From Melioribacteraceae bacterium (lineage in GTDB: Bacteria > Bacteroidota > Ignavibacteria > Ignavibacteriales > Melioribacteraceae): a DNA stretch of 64,000 nucleotides. The position numbers and the translations under genes were made by a program. This document shows, one piece after another, positions 1 through 9,118 of this stretch; positions within the stretch are counted from its first letter, which is position 1; every line of letters begins with the position of its first letter. The notes beneath the pieces are model-generated. The model saw only the letters and a list, made by a program, of their open reading frames with translations, had not been told where the DNA came from and searched no databases. The stretch is from assembly GCA_011525875.1 (NCBI GenBank), contig WYBN01000012.1, positions 1 through 64,000 of the forward strand, written 5' to 3'.

Positions 1-590
1 ATATAGGCGGGTCAAACACATTATCAACGCAAGATTTTGTGCTGACACATTTAACGGCAAATAATAACATCGTTTCCGATCCTCAGTTAAGAGGTATTTC
101 CCGACAGCCTAATGCTGGATTAGACCCTAGACCGGCAATAGGCAGTCCAGTAAATTCTGGCGCTGCAGCCGTTAACGATCCATTTTTCGCAAATGTTAAT
201 TATCATGGCGCATTCGATGCAAACAATGGTTTATGGACTGAATCGTGGACTGCTTTATCAGTTTATGGATATACAGCTTCTACCGTTCTATCAGTTGAAG
301 AATCAATTATGGAAGGAAGCATTCCACTGACATATGAATTGACACAGAACTATCCGAATCCATTTAATCCGTCAACAACAATAAACTATTCAGTCCCTAA
401 TGCCGGGCATGTTAAACTTTCTGTATATAATATTTTGGGACAGCAAGTTGCTTTATTGGTTGAGGGAGCTAAAGATGCAGGCAGTTACAGTGTAAAATGG
501 GATGCAGCTAATCTTTCAAGCGGTGTTTATATTTATAGATTAGAGACTCCAAATCAAGTATTAACAAAGAAAATGACACTTTTAAAGTAA
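1..590 (+). CDS. T9SS-sorted secreted protein, 3' end only
   Basis: The reading frame is open from the window edge (first whole codon at base 3), so the gene begins upstream; the GTG at 39 is probably internal. The visible ~195 residues end in a canonical type A T9SS sorting domain of about 80 residues. It starts with ELTQNYPNPFNPSTTINYS, followed by a VYNILGQQV strand, SGVYIYRLE and a terminal KKMTLLK. Proteins with this tail cross the outer membrane through the Por/T9SS machinery and are anchored or released at the surface. The region before the tail (SDPQLRGISR, RPAIGSPVNSGAAA) recalls right-handed beta-helix/polymorphic repeat proteins, but too little is present to name the passenger. A strong terminator follows at 617-653. 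Confidence 0.85.
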   Translation, partial: IGGSNTLSTQDFVLTHLTANNNIVSDPQLRGISRQPNAGLDPRPAIGSPVNSGAAAVNDPFFANVNYHGAFDANNGLWTESWTALSVYGYTASTVLSVEESIMEGSIPLTYELTQNYPNPFNPSTTINYSVPNAGHVKLSVYNILGQQVALLVEGAKDAGSYSVKWDAANLSSGVYIYRLETPNQVLTKKMTLLK

Positions 591-616
591 AAAATTTCTC
601 TTACTTCTCTCCTTCC

Positions 617-653
617 AAAGGGGGATTTCCGGAAACGGTGTCCCCCTTTTTTT
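617..653 (+). terminator. Rho-independent terminator
   Basis: A perfect nine-base stem (AAAGGGGGA at 617-625 with TCCCCCTTT at 641-649) closes a 15-base loop and runs into a T tract ending at 653. It lies 27 bases after the stop of the T9SS gene. The rest of the 297-base gap up to 888 is AT-rich and shows no further gene or clear signal. Confidence 0.85.
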
Positions 654-887
654 AATTCTAATGGAATATGGTAGAAAAAAAATCATTTCCTCCAAACCTT
701 CTGCAAAATTACATTTTCCTGGCTTTTGATTAAAAAATCTTCAAAATAATTGAATTTCAATACATAAACGCCCTGATTTTTTTATAGAAAAGCGGCTGAG
801 GAAACTTTACGTATGTTTAAGAGTTTTGCTTAAGGTGAAAAGATTTTATATATTAAAACCATTACAGTTCTAAAATTAATATTGATT

Positions 888-1832
888 ATGAAGACAATCA
901 AACCCAAAAAACTCAACAACGGCGAAGTAATAGGAATAATCTCACCAGCATCCTCACCCGATGATCTAACGAAGGTCGAAAAAGGCGTTCGGTATCTCGA
1001 AAAATTAGGTTACCGTGTGGAAATCGGCAAAAATGTCGGCAAAGAGCGTGGTTATCTTGCCGGGACGGATGAAGAAAGACTCGAAGATCTGCATGATATG
1101 TTCAAAAACAAGCATGTAAAAGCGGTATTTTGCGTCAGGGGCGGCTATGGCTCCGGTAGATTGCTTCACAAAATTAATTTTAATCTGGTAAAAAATAATC
1201 CGAAAATATTTGTTGGATATAGTGACATTACAGTACTCCAGAATGCTTTTTACACCAAGACGGGTCTTGTAACATTTGCCGGGCCTATGCTTGCAGTAGA
1301 TTTTTGGAAGGATGAAGTTGATTCATTTACCGAAGAAAATTTTTGGAAAATCATTACTTCAAACAAAAAAATCGGGAAATTGAAGAATCCCAACGAGGAG
1401 AAGTTTTTTGTATTTCGTCCGGGCAGAGGCGAAGGCAAAATCATGGGCGGAAATCTCGCCCTTCTTTGTTCAATAATGGGAACCGAGTATTTTCCGCGGT
1501 TTAAGGATGCTATTTTGATGATAGAGGACATCGGAGAAACTCCCTACCGGGTTGACCGTTTGCTGAACCAAATTCGAGCAGCCAAGATTTTTAACCAAAT
1601 AAAGGGCTTGATTTTAGGAAGATTTGTAGATTGTTACGAAACTGACGAAGAAAAGAAAACGCTTACATTAAATGAAGTTATAAGTGATTATTTTGCAGAC
1701 GCTAAGTTTCCGGTTTTTTATAATTTTAAGCACGGACATATCACATCTAATTTAACCGTTCCCTTTGGGGTTAAATGTAAAATCAACACTGCAAGAGAAT
1801 TTATAGAAATTCCTGACAACGCTGTTTCTTAA
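888..1832 (+). CDS. LD-carboxypeptidase, peptidase family S66
   Basis: This is a cytoplasmic serine peptidase of the LdcA/MccF family. LdcA-type members remove the terminal D-alanine from murein tetrapeptides during cell-wall recycling. From the ATG at 888 it has 314 residues, a normal family length. The nucleophile is Ser112 in GYSDIT, preceded by the family's RGGYGSGRL loop. Catalytic Glu213 lies in LMIEDIGE and His284 in the KHGH segment before NLTVPFG; the spacing matches the known Ser-Glu-His triad. A TTG at 882 is also in frame, but ATG 888 gives the usual N-terminus. There is no signal peptide. MccF-like immunity members share the fold, so peptidoglycan recycling is likely but not proven. 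It stands alone between a terminator and hydE. Confidence 0.88.
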   Translation: MKTIKPKKLNNGEVIGIISPASSPDDLTKVEKGVRYLEKLGYRVEIGKNVGKERGYLAGTDEERLEDLHDMFKNKHVKAVFCVRGGYGSGRLLHKINFNLVKNNPKIFVGYSDITVLQNAFYTKTGLVTFAGPMLAVDFWKDEVDSFTEENFWKIITSNKKIGKLKNPNEEKFFVFRPGRGEGKIMGGNLALLCSIMGTEYFPRFKDAILMIEDIGETPYRVDRLLNQIRAAKIFNQIKGLILGRFVDCYETDEEKKTLTLNEVISDYFADAKFPVFYNFKHGHITSNLTVPFGVKCKINTAREFIEIPDNAVS

Positions 1833-2057
1833 TTGAGTTTTTTGCAGCGCATATTTTTTTAACTGATTCTTGCTTTTCATCCGGATTTTGAACCCGGAAA
1901 TACCTAAAATTAGAAAGCTCGTTATTCCTCATTCTCTTTTTTAAGAAATTAAACTGCAAATCGGTTTAATTTTTACCTTTTCACCCTCCAAATTCTCTGG
2001 TATGTTAATTGTTCCTTACCTTATAGGTTATTCTGCTTGAAGAGTAACCACAGAATA

Positions 2058-3101
2058 ATGATATTTTTACTAAAGATGTGTTTGAATACAATACTAAATA
2101 AGGCGGAAATTACAAAAGAAGATTTGGTTAATCTTCTGCAGACGCAGGGTAGTGAGGAGATGAATTTATTGTTCCGTCATGCCGATGCAATTCGAAAAGA
2201 ATACATGGGTGATGAAGTTCATGTCAGGGGTATAATTGATTATTCAAATCATTGCAGTGAGAACTGTTTATATTGCAGTCTAAGAGAGGATAACTTTACA
2301 ATCAATCGTTACCGTATGAGTCCGGATGAGATAATCGAAACTGCAAAGAAAGCTTATGAATCCGGCGTTAGAACTATCTTGCTTAAATCTGGGCAGGAAA
2401 GTTTTTTTGACACGGATATAATTTCTTATATCATTTACACGATCAAGAATAAATTTGATGTTGCGGTAACAATCTGCCTTGGAAAACGAAGCTTTGATGA
2501 ATACAAAGCATGGAAGATTGCCGGTGCGGACAGATATCTCCTAAGTTTCGAAACCTCTAACTCAAAATTATATCAAATTTATCATAAGGGCTCAAAATTA
2601 GTAGATAGGATAAATCATATAAAATATTTAAAACATATTGGTTATCAAATCGGGAGCGGCAGTATTATCGGTTTGCCAATGCAAAAATTAGAAGATATTG
2701 CGAACGATATATTTCTGCTGAAAGAACTTAATATTGACATGGCTGTATTCAGTCCGTTTATACCAAAGAAATTTACTCCTTACCAAAATGAAAAGCCCGG
2801 CGGAATAGATTTACTGTTCAAAACTATGGCTGCTGCAAGAATCGTCTTGAAAGATGCGCATATAACAGTTACTTCCGCAGTACAATCCATTCAAAATGAT
2901 TCGGGTATAAGCGGACTTAACGCGGGAGCGAACATTTTGATGCATGACGTTACCCCTCACGCATATAAAATTAAAAACCTGCTGCCGGGTCCTGAATTTC
3001 AAGAACTCTCTGATCCTGCAAAGCTAAACTTAAAATTAGAATCTGCTGGAAGATCGCTCAGTTTTTCGCGGGGAGATTCCATTAAGTCAATTCATAATTA
3101 A
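2058..3101 (+). CDS. hydE: HydE-like radical SAM protein ([FeFe]-hydrogenase maturation)
   Basis: It belongs to the BioB/HydE/PylB group of radical SAM enzymes. The SAM cluster motif is Cys66-x3-Cys70-x2-Cys73 in YSNHCSENCLYCSLR. HydE-like landmarks follow: an LLKSGQE segment, RYLLSFETSNSKLY, IIGLPMQKLEDI, an FIPKKFTPY stretch and a late TSAVQSI/GLNAGAN region. In [FeFe]-hydrogenase maturation HydE acts with HydG and HydF on the H-cluster diiron site; neither partner nor a hydrogenase is in the window. The start is uncertain: TTG 2037, ATG 2058 and ATG 2076 are all in frame, and 2058 is chosen as the first ATG. A weak sigma-54-like site sits at 1998-2013. A related methylornithine-synthase-type enzyme is a less likely alternative. 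Confidence 0.75.
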   Translation: MIFLLKMCLNTILNKAEITKEDLVNLLQTQGSEEMNLLFRHADAIRKEYMGDEVHVRGIIDYSNHCSENCLYCSLREDNFTINRYRMSPDEIIETAKKAYESGVRTILLKSGQESFFDTDIISYIIYTIKNKFDVAVTICLGKRSFDEYKAWKIAGADRYLLSFETSNSKLYQIYHKGSKLVDRINHIKYLKHIGYQIGSGSIIGLPMQKLEDIANDIFLLKELNIDMAVFSPFIPKKFTPYQNEKPGGIDLLFKTMAAARIVLKDAHITVTSAVQSIQNDSGISGLNAGANILMHDVTPHAYKIKNLLPGPEFQELSDPAKLNLKLESAGRSLSFSRGDSIKSIHN

Positions 3102-3237
3102 AATTGCTTTTCCTCCATCTCTTTAATCATACCTTATGCTATGAGCATTAAAAGAATGAGACAAAGAAAGGTATTTTATAGCAAGTAATTTCCTGTTATA
3201 TTTTATGCAGTTAATAAATTAATTTAATGGAGAGTGG

Positions 3238-3747
3238 ATGAAAGTTTGCTTGCTGATACTAACTGCGGCGCTAATGCTTGTTTCATGCTCATCGCAATCA
3301 GATGAAAGCATCTTCAATAATGCCGGTGAAAACTTAAAACGAGGCAATTATCTCGAAGCTCTTTCTGGTTTTGAAAAAATAGCACTTGAATACAAAAAAA
3401 GTGATTTTAGAGCCAATTCTTTGTTCGAGCTGGCTAAATTATACCATGGCGGAATTGCTAAAAATCTTTCAAGAGAAGAATCGTTAAGTAAAGCTATTGA
3501 ATATTATAAGCTTGGATTTGAAGATTATCCCGACAGCAGTTATGCACCCAAATCATTATTTATGGTCGCATTTGTTCAGGCTAATGAGTTGAATCAGCTT
3601 GATGATGCAAGACAAAATTACAATCTTTTTTTATCGAGGTACAAAGATCATGAAATGGCGGTTTCGGCGAAAGAAGAATTGGAAAATTTAGGACTTTCTG
3701 CTGAAGAAATACTTCGAAAAAAAATAGTATCCGAGAGTGAAAAATAG
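3238..3747 (+). CDS. TPR-like lipoprotein, BamD/YfgL-associated type
   Basis: This 169-residue protein has a lipoprotein signal: a hydrophobic stretch ending in LVSC with Cys17 as the lipidated residue. The mature part holds tetratricopeptide-like helices (GNYLEALSGFEKIALEY, KAIEYYKLGFEDYPDSSYAPK, LDDARQNYNLFLSRY) of the kind found in BamD and CpoB/YbgF-like proteins. A good GGAGAG ribosome site precedes the ATG. Its end overlaps the start of the DUF58 gene by 11 bases, so the two are co-translated. BamD proper is usually about 240 residues or more, so this is better called BamD-like. The role is unknown, probably envelope assembly or a scaffold. Confidence 0.75.
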   Translation: MKVCLLILTAALMLVSCSSQSDESIFNNAGENLKRGNYLEALSGFEKIALEYKKSDFRANSLFELAKLYHGGIAKNLSREESLSKAIEYYKLGFEDYPDSSYAPKSLFMVAFVQANELNQLDDARQNYNLFLSRYKDHEMAVSAKEELENLGLSAEEILRKKIVSESEK

Positions 3748-4645
3748 CAACGGCTCCGCATTAAAATATCTCAACCCGCAGGTTGTATCTAAGTTAAAAT
3801 CCCTTGAATTAAAAGCACGTTTAGTCGTTGAGGGATTTATGGTCGGTTTGCACAAGAGTCCGTATCACGGTTTCAGCGTAGAGTTTACCGAGCATAAGAG
3901 TTACATGCAAGGCGACCCGATTAAGAATATTGATTGGAAAGTTTTTGCGAAGAGAGAAAAATACTTCATTAAACAGTTTGAAGAAGAAACAAATCTAATA
4001 TGCCATATAGCTCTTGATATAAGCAAGTCAATGGACTTTAAATACAAGTCGACTTTAACCAAACTTGAATATTCAAACATCCTTGCTGCAAGTCTAATAT
4101 ACATAATGAACAAACAACAAGACGCTGTTGGTTTGACTTTGTATTCAGACAAGATAGAAACTTACATCCCGCCTAAATCTAATCGGGTACACGCAAGAAC
4201 CCTATTAAAAACGATTGACGGGATTAAGCCCCAAGCCCGGACAATGACTTCTGAGTCTTTGAATAAAGTTGCGGAGAAGCTTACAAAAAAGGGATTGGTA
4301 ATAATTATTTCTGATCTTTTTGATGAGCTTGAAGGGGTAATAAAATCAGTAAAGAAATTTCATTATAAAAAGAGTGAGGTAATTGTTTTTCATATTTTAG
4401 ACCCCGTCGAAAAAAACCTTTCTATTTCTGCGGATGCGGTGTTTGTTGATCTTGAATCGAAAGAAGAGCTTGCAACACAGCCGTATCAAATACAAAGAGC
4501 TTATCAGGAATCGGTGAAAAATTTTATCGCGAAAATCAAATCTGAATGTTCAAGCTATGGAATTGATTACTGTGTGCTCGATACATCAACTCCTTTCGAC
4601 AAAGCGCTTCTGGCATACTTTGCCAAAAGATCGAAAATGAAATAA
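3737..4645 (+). CDS. DUF58 / vWA-like domain protein
   Basis: The N-terminal half carries the DUF58 signature HKSYMQGDPIKNIDWKVFAK (residues 53-72), and the domain then becomes von Willebrand A-like with a MIDAS motif Asp94-x-Ser96-x-Ser98 (DISKS). Length (302 residues) is typical. Start is GTG at 3737, inside the previous gene; no ATG nearby would retain the conserved N-terminus. DUF58 proteins usually sit beside a MoxR-type AAA ATPase and membrane vWA/BatA-like proteins; none is visible here, so the ATPase partner must lie elsewhere. The stop is only four bases from the convergent stop of the next gene. The molecular role is not established; a chaperone or metal-insertion function has been suggested for the MoxR/DUF58 pair. 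Confidence 0.85.
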   Translation: MKNSNGSALKYLNPQVVSKLKSLELKARLVVEGFMVGLHKSPYHGFSVEFTEHKSYMQGDPIKNIDWKVFAKREKYFIKQFEEETNLICHIALDISKSMDFKYKSTLTKLEYSNILAASLIYIMNKQQDAVGLTLYSDKIETYIPPKSNRVHARTLLKTIDGIKPQARTMTSESLNKVAEKLTKKGLVIIISDLFDELEGVIKSVKKFHYKKSEVIVFHILDPVEKNLSISADAVFVDLESKEELATQPYQIQRAYQESVKNFIAKIKSECSSYGIDYCVLDTSTPFDKALLAYFAKRSKMK

Positions 4646-4649
4646 CTTT

Positions 4650-5996
4650 TCATATTCCGGAAATCATTTCTCGATATAGGTCTATCAACTTTTCGGCTTT
4701 TAATTGAGATTCGGTCTCAACGGCAATTCGAAGTATTGGCTCCGTATTTGAACCGCGGAAGTGAACCCAGTGATCCTTAAAATCTACACGCAAACCGTCA
4801 GTTTTATTTATCACTTCTTCCTTGAATTTTCTTTCGAGTATATCGTAGATTTTTTCAAGTTCAAGGTTCTGCAGATCAATCTTAGTTTTTGCTATTGAAT
4901 ATTGCGGCAGAGTCTTTTTTAATTCTGACAGAGTGCCTCCAAACTCAAGAAGATGCTGAAGAGTGATTGCTGTTGCTGTAAGAGCGTCTCTGCCGTATTG
5001 AAGCGAGGGCAGAATAACGCCGCCGCTTCCTTCGCCTCCTATGACTGCATTAACTTCCTTCATCTTTTTTACGACGTGCGCTTCACCCACAGCTGCCTTA
5101 AAGACTTTGCAATTCTTCTCCTCTGCGATATCATCCACCGCTCTTGTTGTTGATAGATTAACAACTACATTACCTTTCTTTTTAGAGAGAATAAATTTAA
5201 CCGCTTGCGCAATTGTATATTCTTCCCCGAAAGGATTGCCTTCTTGAGTGATTAATACAAGCCTATCAACATCAGGGTCAACAACTATTCCAAAATCAGC
5301 TTTATTATTTTTAACCGCTGCCATGGTATCTATTAAATTTTCCGGCAGAGGTTCCGGTAATCTCGGGAATATGCCGTTTCTTTCGCAGTTCAATTCAATA
5401 ACCTCACAGCCGAACATATTTAAGAAATGCGGCATCATGAAGGCTCCTGCCCCATTTACGCAATCAAGCAGCACCCTAAATCTACGTGTTTTAATTTTTT
5501 CGATTTCTAAAAAGGGTAGATTTAACACTGCCTTTATGTGTGCATTGATACCATTATCGAATGTTTCAACTTTCCCGATGCTTTGCCAGGATTGGTAAGC
5601 GCTTCCAGACTCAAGATGCATAAGAAAATCTTTATGTTCTTCGGGAGACATGAACTCGCCGTTTCTATTCAAAAGTTTCAGCGCATTCCACTCGTTAGGG
5701 TTGTGGCTTGCAGATATCGCAATACCTCCACATGCATTCATTTGCCGAGTATTGAACAGAACAGTTGGAGTCGGACAGATACCTATATCAATGATATCAT
5801 TTCCTTTTGCGGTTAGTGTGCCGAGCACTAAAGATTTTACCATTTCACCGGAAATCCGTGAATCGCGTCCGACAACTATCTTGCCCCGCCCGCAGTAATC
5901 GGCGTAAGCTCTAATATATTTTACAATTATTTCGGGGGTTAAACTTTCGCCGACCACACCTCTTACCCCCGACACGCTTACCATAAGTTTTGACAT
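4650..5996 (-). CDS. glmM: Phosphoglucosamine mutase / phosphomannomutase family enzyme
   Basis: This is an alpha-D-phosphohexomutase of 448 residues. The phosphoserine loop is ISASHNP with catalytic Ser97; the metal loop is DPDVDR (Asp240, Asp242, Asp244); the sugar-binding loop is GEGSGGV; the phosphate-binding loop near the C-terminus is RGSNTEPILRI. GlmM converts glucosamine-6-phosphate to glucosamine-1-phosphate for UDP-GlcNAc, and related enzymes act on mannose or glucose phosphates. The SASHNPNEWNALKLLN loop is closer to archaeal-type PGM/PMM enzymes than to E. coli GlmM (TASHNP...NGIK), so substrate specificity is uncertain. A weak AGCTTG-proximal GGAG lies upstream of the ATG. It is divergent from the TonB-receptor cassette. 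Confidence 0.85.
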   Translation of the reverse strand: MSKLMVSVSGVRGVVGESLTPEIIVKYIRAYADYCGRGKIVVGRDSRISGEMVKSLVLGTLTAKGNDIIDIGICPTPTVLFNTRQMNACGGIAISASHNPNEWNALKLLNRNGEFMSPEEHKDFLMHLESGSAYQSWQSIGKVETFDNGINAHIKAVLNLPFLEIEKIKTRRFRVLLDCVNGAGAFMMPHFLNMFGCEVIELNCERNGIFPRLPEPLPENLIDTMAAVKNNKADFGIVVDPDVDRLVLITQEGNPFGEEYTIAQAVKFILSKKKGNVVVNLSTTRAVDDIAEEKNCKVFKAAVGEAHVVKKMKEVNAVIGGEGSGGVILPSLQYGRDALTATAITLQHLLEFGGTLSELKKTLPQYSIAKTKIDLQNLELEKIYDILERKFKEEVINKTDGLRVDFKDHWVHFRGSNTEPILRIAVETESQLKAEKLIDLYREMISGI

Positions 5997-6071
5997 TCAA
6001 GCTCCGTCTCTTGAAATAAAATATTATTTCTTACTGCTAATATAAGCACCAGCATGAATTTTATTTAGAAA

Positions 6072-6089
6072 TTATTTATGTATAAATAA
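6072..6089. promoter_or_regulatory. AT-rich palindrome between divergent genes
   Basis: TTATTTAT at 6072-6079 faces ATAAATAA at 6082-6089 around a two-base centre. It lies in the 251-base divergent spacer between the mutase (minus) and the receptor gene (plus). It could be an operator or part of a promoter; AT-richness makes chance a real possibility. Confidence 0.25.
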
Positions 6090-6155
6090 ACAAAGTATTG
6101 AGATTAACTCAATGAATTAAAGTTGTAAATTACTTTGCTTAATTAAGTCAACAAT

Positions 6156-6187
6156 ACTATTTTTGGAAAAATTTTTTGAAAAATAGT
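6156..6187 (+). promoter_or_regulatory. Long dyad in the leader of the receptor gene
   Basis: ACTATTTTT at 6156-6164 pairs perfectly with AAAAATAGT at 6179-6187, and the inner 14 bases are themselves nearly palindromic (AAAAA against TTTTT). Over 32 bases only four positions break the symmetry. It ends 60 bases before the ATG at 6248. It may be an operator or a weak hairpin controlling the three-gene cassette. Confidence 0.4.
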
Positions 6188-6247
6188 TATAAACATCATC
6201 GCTCTGAACTAATTCATTCATTCATCAAATACATAGAGGCAGTAAGT

Positions 6248-9091
6248 ATGAGAAAAAATCTACTCTCCATTTCGGTAATCCTTGCCTTGTTTTGCTACGG
6301 AAATATTTTTGCCAGCTCTTATGGAAAAATTGCAGGCAAAGTTTTTGATCAGCTTACAGGCGAAGGCTTGCCATTTGCGAACGTTTTTATTGACGGTACA
6401 ACTATGGGAGCTGCATCGGACCTGGATGGGAATTTCACTATCCTAAATATTCCGCCCGGGGTTTATTCCGTCACTGCATCAATTGTAGGTTATCAGAAAA
6501 AGACAATTACGGACGTACGGGTTAATGTTGACTTTACTACTCGTCTGGAATTTTCATTAAGCTCCGGTTCTATTGAAATGGAAGCCGTTATTGTTCAGGG
6601 TGAGCGCAATCCGTTAATTCGTCAGGATTTAACCAATCCTACTGTTGCGATCACAGCCGAAACAATTCAGGAATTACCTGTGGATCAAATTTCAGATGTC
6701 ATCAAACTTCAGGCAGGTATCGTTGTTGGTGATGACGGCGATATTCATATCAGAGGCGGTTATGGTAACGAGACTGCTTATACTCTTAACGGTGTTTCGT
6801 TGAATGACCCATACGGCAACAGACGATCGGTCGGACTGGCTACTAATGCCGTTCAAGAGGTTTCGGTTTCGAGCGGAACTTTCAGCGCCGAATATGGTAA
6901 TGCTCTAAGCGGCATTGTTAATTATGTTACAAAGGAAGGCAGCGATAGATATTCTTTTAGTTTACGTGGTTACGCCGGCGATTACGTGTCCAGCCGTTCA
7001 GACTTATTTTATAATATCGATGATATTGATCCGCTGAACAGATCAAGGTTTGAAGCCACTTTTGGCGGTCCGATTCCCGGTTTAGGGAACAAGGTTAAAT
7101 TTTTCTTTTCAGGTGTGTATGAAAAATTTAAAGGCTCTCTCTACGGTAAGAGAATTTATAATACTACCGATTCCTATTTGAGCCGAGAAGTGTTCAGTCA
7201 GGATGACCCTCGAAGAGGTGTGTCTACCTCACCTTACTTTTTTAATCCTTATGACCCGAATTCTAACGGACTGCCGACTGGAGACGGCGCTGTAGTTGCT
7301 ATGAATCCTTCGGAAAGTTTCAATGTTCAGGGTAATGTTATTTATAATTTAAGTTCCCTAATCAAACTGCGATATGAAGCAGTTTACAATAAGAGCGAAT
7401 ACAAGAATTACAGCTTTGCGTATAAATTTAATCCCGACGGTGTAGGGACAAACTACTCAGACGGTTTAATTCAAACCTTCGGGCTTAACCATACCGTAAG
7501 TGATAAAATGTTCTATATACTGAAAGCTTCCTATGGTTACAATATGTACAAATTCAGGTTATTTGACGACTACGATGACCCCGGATATCTTCCTTCAATC
7601 TATGATCTCACAATTTCTAATACTGGATTTTATGCCGGCGGCACAAACAATTCAAGAAACAGCCGACGCACTTCTACAATGACATTTAAAGGCGACCTTG
7701 TTACTCAGCTCTTTAATACTCACGAAGTAAAACTCGGTTTTGAAACCCGCTTTCATAATTTAAGATATGAAAATTATTCTGTTAAGATACGCGATCAATT
7801 CGGGAATAATATCACGAATGCGGCTGCTCTTTACGATTCAAATCTTGTGATTGTCAGAAGCAGACCGGATCCTGAAACAGAGCCGTCTTTGATAACCAAA
7901 TACGAACGCGAACCTTTTGACGCTGCATTTTATATTCAAGATAAAATTGAATTAGCTTCAACGTTAATTTTAAATATCGGACTTCGCTACGAATATTTTG
8001 ACCCGAAAGCATATTATAATGCAGATCTTTCAAATGATCTGCTTGATTTAAAAGAAGGATTTATCACAAGAAGCAGCGAAGAGGCTAAGGTCAAACAGCA
8101 TCTTTCACCGAGAATCAGCGTATCCTATCCAATAACTGACAGAGGAGTAATAAGATTTTCTTACGGACACTTCTACCAGAACGGTTCGCTCGCAAGCCTT
8201 TATTCAAATCCAAATTTCTTTGTTACAAACGTCGGCTCTACGCCCAGTTTCGGCAATCCGAACGTGAATATGCAGAGGTCGGTACAATACGAAATCGGAT
8301 TGCAGCAGCAGCTTGCCGATGACTTAAAAATGGAATTAACAGGATATTACAAAGACGTAAGAGATTATATTCAATCTCAGACAGTATTTACAGAAACAGG
8401 ACGGCAATACAGCGTTCTAACTAACCTTGCTTATTCAAACGTTCGGGGAATAACTCTTAGGTTCGAAAAGAGAAGATCGGCGGCTGATAATTTCTATGCA
8501 ACATTAGATTACACATTCCAGGTTGCCGAAGGCAACAGAACTTACCCTGCAGAAGATATTTTCTTCAGTGAAGAATCGGGGAAGCAGACCGAGACTTACC
8601 TTGTTCCGCTTGGATTCGATAGACCGCACGTAATCAATATTACTTTTGGACTTTATCAGGCAAGAGATTGGACAGCCGGATTTATTGCAAACCTACAGGC
8701 TGGAACTCCATATACTCCGGAATTTCCTTCGACGTTGGTGCCGATTACTTTCGAACAGAACTCTGCTAATCAACCTGCACAGTTGAATGTTGATTTCAAG
8801 TTTGAGAAATTTTTCAATTTCGGTGGATTTGATTATTCTGTTTTTCTACAGATAAATAATTTATTCGATAATCAAAACGAATTATCCGTCTATGCAAGCA
8901 CCGGACGAGCTTTGAAAACAGTTGATGAAACCATTAATCCTAATTTATTCCGTGATATTAAAACGAGAATAAACAGAGGCGACCCCGGTCTATTCGGCAT
9001 TGATGAAATAAATGGGTATTACTCAACACGACCTGAAAGAGTAAACAGACCCAGAGAAATTAGAGTTGGATTTTCCGTAATGTTCAACTAA
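6248..9091 (+). CDS. TonB-dependent receptor with carboxypeptidase-regulatory-like domain
   Basis: This outer-membrane, 22-strand-barrel type transporter has 947 residues from ATG 6248. That start places a clear signal peptide (MRKNLLSISVILALFCYG then FASS) first, with GAGG eight bases upstream; upstream in-frame codons add 24 residues with no signal character. Domain order: a beta-sandwich at about 25-110 (GKIAGKVFDQLTGEGLPFAN, LNIPPGVYSV), a TonB-box-like EMEAVIVQGE, a plug domain (IHIRGGYGNETAYTLNGVSL, EYGNALSGIVNYVTK), and the barrel ending in REIRVGFSVMFN. It shares architecture and many segments with the receptor at 46924. The two downstream genes encode a T9SS cargo and a PorV-like protein, so it is the transporter of a three-gene cassette. 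The substrate is unknown. Confidence 0.92.
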   Translation: MRKNLLSISVILALFCYGNIFASSYGKIAGKVFDQLTGEGLPFANVFIDGTTMGAASDLDGNFTILNIPPGVYSVTASIVGYQKKTITDVRVNVDFTTRLEFSLSSGSIEMEAVIVQGERNPLIRQDLTNPTVAITAETIQELPVDQISDVIKLQAGIVVGDDGDIHIRGGYGNETAYTLNGVSLNDPYGNRRSVGLATNAVQEVSVSSGTFSAEYGNALSGIVNYVTKEGSDRYSFSLRGYAGDYVSSRSDLFYNIDDIDPLNRSRFEATFGGPIPGLGNKVKFFFSGVYEKFKGSLYGKRIYNTTDSYLSREVFSQDDPRRGVSTSPYFFNPYDPNSNGLPTGDGAVVAMNPSESFNVQGNVIYNLSSLIKLRYEAVYNKSEYKNYSFAYKFNPDGVGTNYSDGLIQTFGLNHTVSDKMFYILKASYGYNMYKFRLFDDYDDPGYLPSIYDLTISNTGFYAGGTNNSRNSRRTSTMTFKGDLVTQLFNTHEVKLGFETRFHNLRYENYSVKIRDQFGNNITNAAALYDSNLVIVRSRPDPETEPSLITKYEREPFDAAFYIQDKIELASTLILNIGLRYEYFDPKAYYNADLSNDLLDLKEGFITRSSEEAKVKQHLSPRISVSYPITDRGVIRFSYGHFYQNGSLASLYSNPNFFVTNVGSTPSFGNPNVNMQRSVQYEIGLQQQLADDLKMELTGYYKDVRDYIQSQTVFTETGRQYSVLTNLAYSNVRGITLRFEKRRSAADNFYATLDYTFQVAEGNRTYPAEDIFFSEESGKQTETYLVPLGFDRPHVINITFGLYQARDWTAGFIANLQAGTPYTPEFPSTLVPITFEQNSANQPAQLNVDFKFEKFFNFGGFDYSVFLQINNLFDNQNELSVYASTGRALKTVDETINPNLFRDIKTRINRGDPGLFGIDEINGYYSTRPERVNRPREIRVGFSVMFN

Positions 9092-9118
9092 TGATCCATT
9101 AAAGAAGGAAATTTTACT

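Noticed and set aside
2037..2057. TTG at 2037 as the hydE start
   Set aside because: The extra seven residues carry no family sequence and no ribosome site precedes it; an ATG follows at 2058.
5041..5898. Open frames on the plus strand opposite the mutase gene
   Set aside because: They are antisense shadows of a well-supported gene, with no ribosome sites or recognisable protein features.
6124..6139. Sigma-54-like TGTAAATTACTTTGCT upstream of the first TonB receptor
   Set aside because: The -12 TTGCT is present, but the -24 GG is GT and the CA is lost, so the match is too weak.
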